Part shown: positions 34,385 through 43,312 of the stretch, one piece after another
How the letters are laid out: each line of letters opens with the position of its first letter
How positions within the stretch are numbered: the first letter of the stretch is position 1
Assembly (NCBI RefSeq): GCF_023228785.1
Contig: NZ_JALOAN010000006.1
Location: 1 to 64,000 of the forward strand
DNA: 64,000 nt
Reading direction: 5' to 3'
DNA from: Sulfurimonas sp.
GTDB taxonomy: Bacteria > Campylobacterota > Campylobacteria > Campylobacterales > Sulfurimonadaceae
Notes under the pieces: model-generated
What the model was told of the DNA's origin: nothing
Database searches by the model: none
Seen by the model: only the letters and a program-made list of their open reading frames with translations
Program-made: the position numbers and the translations under genes

Positions 34385-35728
34385 CTATCTAATCCCAAAA
34401 TACCATGAAGCTATAGAGAAGTAAATTATTACACCACTAATATCTGCGATCGATGTAATAAGCGGAGCACTAGCTGTCGCTGGATCTAACTTTAGCTTTG
34501 TAAACACAAATGGTAGAAGTAAGCCTATAAGACTTCCTACTAAAACGACTATAACCATAGTTGCACAAACCACAAATACAATTTCAGGGGCTCTAAAACT
34601 TGCCACTAGTCCAACAGCTAATGCCATTGTACCTCCAAGAAGAAGTGCCACACCTATCTCTTTTGCTATAAGCTTGTACCAGTCGGTTAGTTTGACATCT
34701 CCAATGGCTAAAGAGCGAATCATCAGCGTTGCCGATTGCGAGCCTGCATTTCCTCCACTGTCTATTAGAAGTGGTAAAAAGAAAACTAAAGCTACCATTG
34801 ACTCTATAAGTGTTTCAAAACTAGCAAGTGCCGCACCTGAGAAAATATTCATAAAAACAAGTGCTACAAGCCAAACTATTCTCTTTTTATAGAGATTAAA
34901 AATTCTCTCTTTTAGTGGATTGCTAATAGCTTCTGAAAAAGAACCAAATTTTTGAAAGTCTTCGGTTGACTCTTCTTCTGCAACATCCATAATATCATCG
35001 ATAGAGACTATACCAAGTATTATTCCATCAGCATTTAAAACAGGAAGCGCTACCCTATCGTAATCTTGAAATATTCTAATGGCTTTTTCTTGATCATCCA
35101 TCGCATTTAAAGCTATAAAATGATAATCAAGAAGCTCCTCAATTTTTTGTGTAGGCGATGCTAATAGTAACTCTTTAATGTGAACTTCATCTATAAATTT
35201 TTGCTTCTCATCAACAACATAGATCACATTTAAAGTTTCAGAATCTTGTCCATACTTTCTTATATGAGAAAAAGCTTCTTCTACACTATATTCAGACTTT
35301 ATCGCAACATATTTGGGCGTCATTAAACGCCCAATGCTATCCTCTGGATAATTAAGAAGCTGTATCGCTATTGTTTGTTCTTTTGGAGATAAAAAATCAA
35401 TAAGTTTTTGAGTTATCTCATCTGGAAGCTTATCAAAAAATGTAGTTCTATCATCTGGATCCATCTCATTTAGTAAGATAGAAAATTTATGATTTTTTTG
35501 CTCTAATTTTTTGATAATTTTATACTGTTTATCATAAGAAAGAAGAGAAAAAACTTCTTTTGTTTGTGCTCTATTTAAAAGTCTAAAGAGGATTATTTCA
35601 TTATCGTCATCTCTATCTTCAATAAGTTTTGCAAGTTTAAAAGAGTCGTGTTCTGCTAGTAAGTGTCTAAGCTTTTTAAACTCCTTATAAAGTAAAAGTT
35701 CATCAATTTCACGGTTGAATTGTTCCAT
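34385..35728 (-). CDS. mgtE: Magnesium transporter MgtE
   Basis: MgtE is a magnesium channel of the inner membrane gated by intracellular Mg2+. The 447-residue protein has the N-terminal superhelical MgtE_N domain (about residues 20-125), two CBS domains (about 130-250, with MTPKYVAIKSEY and VSIDDIMDVAEEE), and five C-terminal transmembrane helices with the pore motif LLIDSGGNAGSQSATLMIRSL. It stands alone on the minus strand. Confidence 0.94.
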   Translation of the reverse strand: MEQFNREIDELLLYKEFKKLRHLLAEHDSFKLAKLIEDRDDDNEIILFRLLNRAQTKEVFSLLSYDKQYKIIKKLEQKNHKFSILLNEMDPDDRTTFFDKLPDEITQKLIDFLSPKEQTIAIQLLNYPEDSIGRLMTPKYVAIKSEYSVEEAFSHIRKYGQDSETLNVIYVVDEKQKFIDEVHIKELLLASPTQKIEELLDYHFIALNAMDDQEKAIRIFQDYDRVALPVLNADGIILGIVSIDDIMDVAEEESTEDFQKFGSFSEAISNPLKERIFNLYKKRIVWLVALVFMNIFSGAALASFETLIESMVALVFFLPLLIDSGGNAGSQSATLMIRSLAIGDVKLTDWYKLIAKEIGVALLLGGTMALAVGLVASFRAPEIVFVVCATMVIVVLVGSLIGLLLPFVFTKLKLDPATASAPLITSIADISGVIIYFSIASWYFGIR

Positions 35729-35917
35729 AATTCCCCTTTTAAAAGTAAGTAAATTAAGTTTTGAATCTTATCCAATTTAACACCCATTAAAGTTTTAAAT
35801 TACTTTTTAAGAGATAACTCATAAACAAAGTTCATATAAATAAGCTATTTTTTATTTTTTACCTTATTTTAACTATATTTTAATTATACTTACTTATGAT
35901 TTTTAAAAGGTAAGGTT

Positions 35918-36619
35918 ATGATTAAAAATGTTTTTATACTCTCTTTATTACTATTTTTTGCTGCTTGTAGCGAAAAACCTCTAACTCAAAACTTAGATGG
36001 CAAAGCACTTCTTGAGTCAAAATGCGCATCTTGTCATGACATAAATATGCCACCTAAAATTTCAGACAACGAATTGGCTCCGCCTATAATGGCAGTCTCT
36101 TTTCATGTACATAACTTTGTAAAACCTACAGATGAAAGTCAAAGAACTTCAAAAGCTATAGAGTTTGTTACAGACTATATCTTCAACCCATCACTAAAAA
36201 AGTCTTTTTGTGATGAAGATAGTCTTGAGAGATATGGTCTTATGCCATCTCAAAAAAACAAACTAACAAAAGATGAAGCAAAAGCTATTGCTTTGTACAT
36301 GTTTACAAATTTTACTCAAGAAAATCTTATAGTTATCCAAAAAAAACAAGCAGCTTTTGATGCACTCGATGCTGGTGAGAAAATAGCCATAAAACACAGA
36401 TGTTTAGGATGCCACGGAGTTAATATAAAAAAAGTTGGACCATCACTTGTTGAAATAGCAGACAAATACTCACAAAACAAAGATGAGATCATAAAAAGCA
36501 TAAGAAATGGAAGCAAAGGAATCTGGTCAAAAGGTGCTGTTATGCCAGCTTTTGAGAAGATGGAAGATGAGGAGTTAGAGATCTTAACTGAGTGGATTTT
36601 AAAAACTAATAAAAGTTAA
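35918..36619 (+). CDS. Di-haem c-type cytochrome lipoprotein
   Basis: The 233-residue protein has a lipoprotein signal ending in FFAAC and two haem motifs, CASCH (about 32-36) and CLGCH (about 154-158). The first domain has the APP segment, a long insert with FVTDYIFNPSLKK and YGLMPSQKN as in the products at 18648 and 13380; the second is an ordinary small cytochrome c domain with AVMPAFEKM as axial-methionine region. It probably passes electrons in the periplasm. It meets coaX tail to tail with a 14-base overlap. Confidence 0.85.
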   Translation: MIKNVFILSLLLFFAACSEKPLTQNLDGKALLESKCASCHDINMPPKISDNELAPPIMAVSFHVHNFVKPTDESQRTSKAIEFVTDYIFNPSLKKSFCDEDSLERYGLMPSQKNKLTKDEAKAIALYMFTNFTQENLIVIQKKQAAFDALDAGEKIAIKHRCLGCHGVNIKKVGPSLVEIADKYSQNKDEIIKSIRNGSKGIWSKGAVMPAFEKMEDEELEILTEWILKTNKS

Positions 36620-37217
36620 AAATGATCTTTTGCATACCTTTAAAAACCAAGTGCTCATCGACTCTTGCCTCTTTAAAGATCTTAGTAAACTTTTGTGCAT
36701 CTCCGCCAGTTAAAATTATCTCCATTTTGTGTGAGACAACTTCACAGTAGAGAGTTTTTAGGTAGCCATAAGTAATCGCATCTTGTGAGTTTTTTGGTAG
36801 TTTTTCTAGGTCAATATCAAAGTTAAACTCATAGTCTAATGCGTTTGAGATCTTTTTGTAAGTTTGGCTCATCGCACTTACTCCAGCGTAGATAAAACCA
36901 CCCTCAAATACACCACCCCTTTTAACATCCACAGTTATGGCACTTCCTGCATCTATGATGATGCCGCTCTCTATGGCTTCAAGAGCCATCATTCTATCTA
37001 CGCCCATAGTCTTGTAGTATTTTGTTTTGTCTAAATGACTTGAGATCTCTATCCAGTTTGGTAGATTTTTTAGTTTTACTTCTACTTTTTTGTTAACACT
37101 TATGTAGTAAATTTTATGTTTAACCTCACTTGGATCAAATCTCTTTACATCTTTTTTAAAACTATCAAACTCAGATAAAAAATGATACGAAGTATTGCCA
37201 ATATCACACAAAAGCAT
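36606..37217 (-). CDS. coaX: Type III pantothenate kinase
   Basis: CoaX phosphorylates pantothenate, the first step to coenzyme A. The 203-residue protein has the ASKHA phosphate-binding motif CDIGNTSYHF, TMGVDRMMALEA and IDAGSAITVDV, all diagnostic of the type III family. At 203 residues it is shorter than the typical 255, as in other members of this phylum. It starts within the stop codon of the upstream gene (TGATG). Confidence 0.92.
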   Translation of the reverse strand: MLLCDIGNTSYHFLSEFDSFKKDVKRFDPSEVKHKIYYISVNKKVEVKLKNLPNWIEISSHLDKTKYYKTMGVDRMMALEAIESGIIIDAGSAITVDVKRGGVFEGGFIYAGVSAMSQTYKKISNALDYEFNFDIDLEKLPKNSQDAITYGYLKTLYCEVVSHKMEIILTGGDAQKFTKIFKEARVDEHLVFKGMQKIIFNFY

Positions 37218-37546
37218 CAGTAGATCTTCCAGCCCTTAGCACTTAATGCTTCTTTTGCTTTTGAGCAAAGTGGTGCATCTATAAAGAGAATTTTATGTTT
37301 AAAATTATGTTCAAAATAAACAGAAAGCTTTTCATAGATCTCTTCAAATTTATGCACATCTTTCATAAGAACCCTGCTCTTTTGACTTATGGCAAAAATA
37401 GCCCAAAAATAGCCTCTAATATCAGTAGCCTTATATATCTTTATCTTATTTCTAATGCCAAGCTCTTTTGGAGGAACGTCTTGCATCTTTTTATAAATCT
37501 TACCCTTTAGTCTTAGGGCATCTACTAAGGTTTGCATATCTGTCAT
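37217..37546 (-). CDS. Hypothetical protein coupled to coaX
   Basis: The 109-residue soluble protein has no recognised domain. Two cysteine-free strands (KIKIYKATDIRGYFWAIFAI) and a C-terminal FIDAPLCSKAKEALSAKGW segment are visible. Its stop and the coaX start share one base, so their expression is coupled, hinting at a linked role. I cannot assign a function. Confidence 0.6.
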   Translation of the reverse strand: MTDMQTLVDALRLKGKIYKKMQDVPPKELGIRNKIKIYKATDIRGYFWAIFAISQKSRVLMKDVHKFEEIYEKLSVYFEHNFKHKILFIDAPLCSKAKEALSAKGWKIY

Positions 37547-37678
37547 TAGCCTTTTTTAAGTAGTATTTTAACCAAATCTACATTAAAGACTCTTGCTCCT
37601 TTAAAGGTAACTATTTATTACAAACTTAATTATTATTAATCTTATAAATAAGTCAATATACAAAAAAGAAATATATGT

Positions 37679-37684
37679 TATAAT
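37679..37684 (+). promoter_or_regulatory. Probable -10 box of efflux operon
   Basis: TATAAT at 37679-37684 lies 45 bases before the TolC-like gene start. No convincing -35 box is seen at 17 bases upstream, which is common in this phylum, where promoters rely on AT-rich periodic upstream sequence. Confidence 0.4.
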
Positions 37685-37728
37685 CTAGACTTAATCAATT
37701 TATAATAACAAATGAAGGAAATATGCTG

Positions 37729-39105
37729 ATGAAAAAAACGCTTAGTGTGCTACTTTTAGCACTAGCTTTAAACGCTTCTGATATTGGCATCTCAAAGGCT
37801 TTAACTCTCGATGAAGCCATAGAGATCTTAAAATCGAAGAACTTAGAGATCAAGAGTGCATCGCTAGATGTTGACTCGGCTAAAGTAGAAGTTAAAACTG
37901 CAAGTGGCAACCACTGGGGTAAGTTAGACTTTATACAAGACTTTGCAAACTCAAATGATGCTGGAAATGTGTTTGGATTTAAACTCGCTTCAAGAGAAGC
38001 TGACTTTGCTGCTTTTGGGTTTGATGAGTTTTTGGGATGGATGAATGGTGGTATGAATGGAGATGTTTTAAGCATTCAACCAAACAAATTAAACTACCCA
38101 GAATCAAGAAACTTTTTTCAAAGTAAACTAAAGTATGAAGTTCCTCTCTTTACTGGTTTTCAGATCTCTAGCTATGTTGAAATTATGGAGTCTATGTCTA
38201 AGATGAAGGGCTTAGAAAAAGAGCAAGTTATAAACGAGCAGATCTACCAGATCAGAAAGAGCTTTTATGACATGGCATTACTTCGTAGCTCTACTAAAAA
38301 CCTAGAGAAAATTCTCTCAAATATAGAGACACTAGAAAACATGACAGAGGAGATGATAGCAGTAGGTTATGCAAAAAAAGTAGATCTCCTTGAAGTTCAA
38401 GCCAAAAAAGGAAATGTAGAGAGACTTTTGCTTCAGATGAAATCAAATCAAGAGTTGCTCTATCACTACATAAGTTTTTTGCTAAATGAAAAGGTCAAAA
38501 ACATAACTACTACTGTATCAGATGTAGAGATGCCACAACTTAGTAATAGCGATATTTTAAATAACAATCTTGATATTAAAAGAGCTACAACAGGATTAGA
38601 AGTTCGCCAAAGTATGTTAGATCTCTCTAAAGCTTCTTACTACCCGATGATTGGAGCTTTTGCGGAGATCTCAACTGCTGATGATACATTTTTAGGTGAC
38701 GCAGATGACCACAAAGCCTACACAGTTGGAGCAAGACTCTCTTGGAATATATTCAATGGTGGCATAGATGGAGCAAATATTGAAAAATCTCGTATCGAGA
38801 AGTTAAAGACAAAGACTCAAGTAGAGTTAGCAAAAAAAGGTATAACTCTAAAGGTAGATAAGATAAGAACTGAGATAGAGACTTATAACTTAGAGATTAG
38901 TTCACTACACAAAGAGCTGACACTTGCAAACGAGATATACAAAAACTACGAAGGTAGATATAGAGAAAAACTTACATCTATGAGCGATGTTATTATCAAG
39001 CAATCTGAACAAATTCAAAAAATATTAGAGCTACAAATGGCAAAAAACAAAAGAAATGAACGAATTTTTGCACTAGAAAAATTAGCAAATGGAGAAAATA
39101 GATAA
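37729..39105 (+). CDS. TolC family outer-membrane efflux protein
   Basis: The 458-residue protein has a signal peptide (about residues 1-17), then LTLDEAIEILKSKNLEI, the usual start of the first outer-membrane-factor repeat, and a matching repeat in the second half with LSWNIFNGG. Long helical segments are seen in both. A GAAGGA ribosome-binding site at 37714-37719 is nine bases from the ATG at 37729 but only three from the ATG at 37723, so the later start is chosen. It is the first gene of a TolC-adaptor-RND operon. Confidence 0.88.
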   Translation: MKKTLSVLLLALALNASDIGISKALTLDEAIEILKSKNLEIKSASLDVDSAKVEVKTASGNHWGKLDFIQDFANSNDAGNVFGFKLASREADFAAFGFDEFLGWMNGGMNGDVLSIQPNKLNYPESRNFFQSKLKYEVPLFTGFQISSYVEIMESMSKMKGLEKEQVINEQIYQIRKSFYDMALLRSSTKNLEKILSNIETLENMTEEMIAVGYAKKVDLLEVQAKKGNVERLLLQMKSNQELLYHYISFLLNEKVKNITTTVSDVEMPQLSNSDILNNNLDIKRATTGLEVRQSMLDLSKASYYPMIGAFAEISTADDTFLGDADDHKAYTVGARLSWNIFNGGIDGANIEKSRIEKLKTKTQVELAKKGITLKVDKIRTEIETYNLEISSLHKELTLANEIYKNYEGRYREKLTSMSDVIIKQSEQIQKILELQMAKNKRNERIFALEKLANGENR

Positions 39106-39896
39106 TGATAAGCAATAAATTGCAATGCATAAAACAACTAAATGGTTTTAGTAAAAAACTTTTAATACTAATGGCAATATCAGCATCACTTATCGCTGAG
39201 ACACTTACCCTCTCAGGAAGCGTTATCTCAGATAACCAAAAGATGATTACCAGCCGTTTTATGGGCTTTGTAACTCAAGTAAATGTGAGCGAAGGAGAGA
39301 GAGTTACAAAAGATCAGATCCTCTACTCTATAGACTCAAGAGAGATAGACTCAGCAAAAAGACAAGCTGAGCTTAGCCTTCAAATGTACCAAAACCAATA
39401 CTCAAATGTCGTACTAAACCTAGATAGATATAAAAGACTTCTAGCTCAAGATATGGTCTCAAAATATGAGGTAGAAAACCTAGAATTAGCTGCACTAAAT
39501 CTTCAAAATATGGTCTCCATTGCAAAAGCAAGACTTCAAGAGGTGCAAAATCAATATAGATACTTAAATGTAAAAGCACCAAATGCAGGTGTAGTAGTCT
39601 CTAAAAATATCAAAGTGGGAGAGATGGCAATGCCTGGGATGCCAGCTATTGTTCTTTCAGATCTAAGTAGCCTTAAAATCACTGCTGAAATAGCTGAGAA
39701 TGATCTAAGTCGCATCCATCATGGCAAAAAGGTCATAGTTAAAATTCCATCTATTGGGATAAACAGCATTGGAGAAGTAACCGCCATCATTCCAAGTTCA
39801 AACCCAATGACACATACTTTTAAAATAAAAGTTTCATTTAAAAGCAACAGCAAGTCAGTTTACCCTGGTATGTACGCTACTCTAGAGATAAACTAA
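39105..39896 (+). CDS. RND efflux periplasmic adaptor (membrane fusion protein)
   Basis: The 263-residue protein has an N-terminal hydrophobic anchor (about residues 18-33), then a lipoyl-like half motif GFVTQVNVSEGERVTKDQIL, a short helical hairpin (about 78-145), the second lipoyl half VKAPNAGVVVSKNIKVGEM, and a beta-barrel with ITAEIAENDLSRI. At 263 residues it is short for the family (about 350-400), mainly for lack of the C-terminal membrane-proximal part. It overlaps the TolC gene by one base and precedes the split pump. Confidence 0.88.
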   Translation: MISNKLQCIKQLNGFSKKLLILMAISASLIAETLTLSGSVISDNQKMITSRFMGFVTQVNVSEGERVTKDQILYSIDSREIDSAKRQAELSLQMYQNQYSNVVLNLDRYKRLLAQDMVSKYEVENLELAALNLQNMVSIAKARLQEVQNQYRYLNVKAPNAGVVVSKNIKVGEMAMPGMPAIVLSDLSSLKITAEIAENDLSRIHHGKKVIVKIPSIGINSIGEVTAIIPSSNPMTHTFKIKVSFKSNSKSVYPGMYATLEIN

Positions 39897-39905
39897 GGTG
39901 AAATT

Positions 39906-41498
39906 ATGAAGAGTTTAAAACCTTATGAGCCTAGTGATTGGGCTGGAAAACTTGCACGTGGATTTTTAAGGAATCCTCTTACAGTTGTACTTGGAATTTT
40001 TTTGCTAGCTATTGGATATCTTTCACTTATGATAATGCCAAGAGAAGAAAACCCTCAAATGGTAGTGAGTGGATCTACTGTTATTGTTGCACTTCCAGGA
40101 GCTAGTGCCGCTGAGATCCAAAAAGTTATAGTTCAGCCCCTAGAGAGAAAGCTAAAAGAGGTAAAGGGAGTTGAGCATATCTATGGAACTGCTATGGATA
40201 ATGTTGGTGTGGTAAACGCTGCGTTTTACATAGGAGAGGAGAAAGAGAACTCAAATCTAAAGATCTATGACAAGATCATGCAAAATTCAGATATCTTTCC
40301 AAAAGGAGCGATGAATCCCATCATTAAACCTCTTGATATAGATGTAGATATTCCTATAGTCTCAGTTGCGTTTTACTCAAACAACAAAGAGATGAGCAAG
40401 ACTGAGCTTTATGATAGAGTCAAGAAAATACAACATCACATAAATGGCCTTGAGAATGTTGCTGTCACGGAGCTAAAGGGTGGAAATAAAACTCAGTTTA
40501 ACATAGAAGTAGATCTCTATAAACTCTCAGGCTACAACTTATCTATGGGACAAATTGTTCAAGCTGTCCAATCTCTCTCATACAGCGTTCCAGCAGTTAA
40601 AAACCGCACTGATGATAACAAGATCATTATGGTTGGCGTAAAAAATGCAATTGAAGATGCAAAAGATATAGAAAACATTATAGTAGCCCAGTACATGGGC
40701 TCAACTATCCATCTAGGTCAAGTTGCAAAAGTTGAGAAGTCTTATGATATTCAAAACTTCAAATCTGTTCAAATAAGTCTAAGAGATGATAGCGGAGAAT
40801 TTACCTCTCTTAGAGATCAAGTAACTCTAACAGTATCTAAACTCCAAGGTACAAATGCGGTGGTAATTGCAGATGCTGTAAAGAGTGAGCTTGAGACTTA
40901 CAAGTCACTTCTTCGTGAAAATGGCATAAGCTATGTCATAACAAGAAATGATGGTCAAAGAGCAAACGAAGCTGTAAATGAACTTGTTTTTCACCTTATT
41001 TTATCCATTATTATTATCGCAATATTACTGGCTTTAGTTCTTGGTTGGAGAGAGTCACTTATAGTTACTTTTACTGTCCCTGCCATCTTAGCTATTACTC
41101 TTTTTGTAGCCTACTTAACAGGTCAAACTATAAATAGAATAACACTCTTTGCATTTTTACTCTCACTAGGACTCTTAGTTGATGCTGCAATTATTGTTAT
41201 AGAGAACATTCATAGACACTACTATGATAAAGCATCTGCTCATTGTAATGCAGATGACTTGATGGTTCGCGCAACTGATGAGATAGGACCGCCTACAAAC
41301 ATCGCAACACTAGCTATCATTATGACCATGGTTCCTATGGCTTTTGTTGGGCAGATGATGGGTCAGTTTATGAAGCCCATCCCTGCAAATGTTCCTGTGG
41401 CACTCATAGCATCTCTATTTGTCGCATATATCTTTACACCTTATCTAGCTCTTAGGATGTTAAAGCGACCAGATTTTTCTAAAAAAGGAGAGCATTAA
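39906..41498 (+). CDS. RND efflux pump, N-terminal half (split gene)
   Basis: The 530-residue protein equals the first half of an AcrB-type pump: TM1 (about residues 25-43), the periplasmic porter and docking domains, and TM2-6, ending in FVAYIFTPYLALRML just after TM6. The TM4 motif reads GLLVDAAIIVIENI, so the second relay aspartate of AcrB is alanine here. The stop TAA shares one base with the start of the next gene, which codes for the second half. An A6 run at 41481-41486 lies just before an AAGGAG signal for that gene, leaving slippage possible. No substrate can be assigned. Confidence 0.88.
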   Translation: MKSLKPYEPSDWAGKLARGFLRNPLTVVLGIFLLAIGYLSLMIMPREENPQMVVSGSTVIVALPGASAAEIQKVIVQPLERKLKEVKGVEHIYGTAMDNVGVVNAAFYIGEEKENSNLKIYDKIMQNSDIFPKGAMNPIIKPLDIDVDIPIVSVAFYSNNKEMSKTELYDRVKKIQHHINGLENVAVTELKGGNKTQFNIEVDLYKLSGYNLSMGQIVQAVQSLSYSVPAVKNRTDDNKIIMVGVKNAIEDAKDIENIIVAQYMGSTIHLGQVAKVEKSYDIQNFKSVQISLRDDSGEFTSLRDQVTLTVSKLQGTNAVVIADAVKSELETYKSLLRENGISYVITRNDGQRANEAVNELVFHLILSIIIIAILLALVLGWRESLIVTFTVPAILAITLFVAYLTGQTINRITLFAFLLSLGLLVDAAIIVIENIHRHYYDKASAHCNADDLMVRATDEIGPPTNIATLAIIMTMVPMAFVGQMMGQFMKPIPANVPVALIASLFVAYIFTPYLALRMLKRPDFSKKGEH

Positions 41499-43183
41499 TG
41501 TTTAAAAAGTTTGAAAATGCAGTAAAAAAAGGCATAGAGAGTTCAACTCAAAGAAAATTTATACTATTTGCAACTTTAATAGCTTTTATACTCTCAGTCC
41601 TTATGATTGCTCCTTCTAAAATGGTTCTTGCAAAGATGTTACCAGGGAAGAATAACGACACTTTTACCATCTACACAACTCTAGCAAATGGAAGCTCTGT
41701 AGAGCAAACTAAACATGTGACTGATTGTGTTGTTGGTGAGATTCATAAAGAGAGTGAAGTCTTAGATATAGAGGTATTTTTAGGTATGGGAGCGCCTCTT
41801 GATTTTGCAGGACTTATCAAAGGTTCACACTTTAAAAATAGTGAGCATGAGGCTGAGATAGTTTTAAACCTTACAAAAAAACATGACAGGAGTGAACCAT
41901 CTTATATGATGGTTCAACGCATCCGACCTCTTATTATAAAAAATTGTGAGTCAATCTATGAAGATACTGTTATAACTTTTGTAGAGCCACCAGCAGGACC
42001 TCCTGTTTTAGCAGCTGTTGTTGCTGAGATCTATGGTAGCGATGCTGATGGTATCAGAGAACTTGCAAACAGAGTTAGTGAAGTCTTTAAAAGAACTGAT
42101 GGCTTAGTAGATGTAGATGTTATGCAAGATGATATTTACGACACTTATGAGATCCAAGTAAATAGTACAAAAATAGCTCGTTCAGGTGTAAGTGTAAAAC
42201 AGTTAAATGAGATCATCTACTTAGCATTTGAGGGAATGGAGATTAGCGTTAAGAACTCTGATGTTTATAACGATCAGATCTCGATCTATCTTTCACTAAG
42301 CAGAGAGTCAAAAAGATTCTCTTCAAAAGAATTAAGCTCTGTAAGAGCTAAACTCTCATCTCTAAAACTTATGAATGCTCAAGGAATGATGATTCCCATC
42401 ACTGAGTTAGTAAGCATAGTTCCTAAAAAGTCAAATCCACTTATCATGAGTAAAAATCTGCATCAGATGACTAATGTTGTAGCTGAGACAGACATGGTCT
42501 CGCAAGTCTATCCTCTTATGGAAGCTAGAAATGTCATCATTGATACTTTTAGTGACAAGTATTTGATTGAGAAAATTGGTCTTTTTAACTTAACACTAAC
42601 AGATAAAGAGAGTAAAAATGTTTATACACTCCTTTGGGATGGAGAGATGGAAGTAACCCTTGACACATTTGTGGAGCTTGGAGCTGCTTTTATCGCTGCA
42701 CTTGTTTTGATATTTCTGTTAATGGTCATCTATTATAAAAGCTATACGCTAAGTGGCATCATCCTCTTAGGTTCTTTTTTATCTATCATCGGAGTTATTG
42801 TCGGTCACTGGATTATGGATATCTTTACAACAGATACTTTTTTCCTAACTGCAACTTCACTTATAGGCTTTATCGCTCTTATAGGAATTAGTTCAAGAAA
42901 CTCTCTACTTCTTATAGACTTTACAAAGTCACTTATGGATGAGAAAGAAATGTCAAAAGCCGATGCCATAGCTCACGCTGCTGCAACTCGTGCAAAACCA
43001 ATCTTTCTAACTGCAGCTGCAATTATCCTCGCATCCACACTTCTAGCTGGAGATGCAGTCTTTGGAGGACTTGGAGTTGCACTTATATTTGGAACTATAG
43101 CAGCAGTTGTGGCTTCGCTCATAGTTGTCCCCGTTCTTTTATATAACGCAGATCTAGAGAGACACTTTAACTTAGATAAGTAG
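41498..43183 (+). CDS. RND efflux pump, C-terminal half (split gene)
   Basis: The 561-residue protein equals the second half of an RND pump: TM7 near the N-terminus (about residues 20-42), the second porter and docking region (FTIYTTLANGSSVEQTK onward), then TM8-12 with LIALIGISSRNSLLLIDF in TM10 and GGLGVALIFGTIAAVVAS at the end. It starts at an ATG overlapping the previous stop (TAATG) with AAGGAG at the right distance, so it is a properly signalled gene and not debris of a frameshift. Both halves are intact and presumably assemble into one pump. Confidence 0.88.
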   Translation: MFKKFENAVKKGIESSTQRKFILFATLIAFILSVLMIAPSKMVLAKMLPGKNNDTFTIYTTLANGSSVEQTKHVTDCVVGEIHKESEVLDIEVFLGMGAPLDFAGLIKGSHFKNSEHEAEIVLNLTKKHDRSEPSYMMVQRIRPLIIKNCESIYEDTVITFVEPPAGPPVLAAVVAEIYGSDADGIRELANRVSEVFKRTDGLVDVDVMQDDIYDTYEIQVNSTKIARSGVSVKQLNEIIYLAFEGMEISVKNSDVYNDQISIYLSLSRESKRFSSKELSSVRAKLSSLKLMNAQGMMIPITELVSIVPKKSNPLIMSKNLHQMTNVVAETDMVSQVYPLMEARNVIIDTFSDKYLIEKIGLFNLTLTDKESKNVYTLLWDGEMEVTLDTFVELGAAFIAALVLIFLLMVIYYKSYTLSGIILLGSFLSIIGVIVGHWIMDIFTTDTFFLTATSLIGFIALIGISSRNSLLLIDFTKSLMDEKEMSKADAIAHAAATRAKPIFLTAAAIILASTLLAGDAVFGGLGVALIFGTIAAVVASLIVVPVLLYNADLERHFNLDK

Positions 43184-43197
43184 TATATAACTTCCAT

Positions 43198-43224
43198 CTC
43201 GCTCCCATGCTCTACGTGGGAGTG
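43198..43224. repeat. Short hairpin repeat related to the one at 26834
   Basis: CTCGCTCCCATGCTCTACGTG and the following GGGAGTG match one arm of the palindrome at 26834. A CTCCCA (43202-43207) / TGGGAG (43217-43222) stem forms a hairpin about 20 bases after the efflux operon. It may help end transcription but has no downstream T-run on the plus strand. Confidence 0.6.
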
Positions 43225-43312
43225 AAAAAATCTTTTATTTTACTCTTTATATATAGAAACTATTTAGGTATTATATATCCTTGAAACAATTTATACTAAC
43301 AAGAGAAAATAT

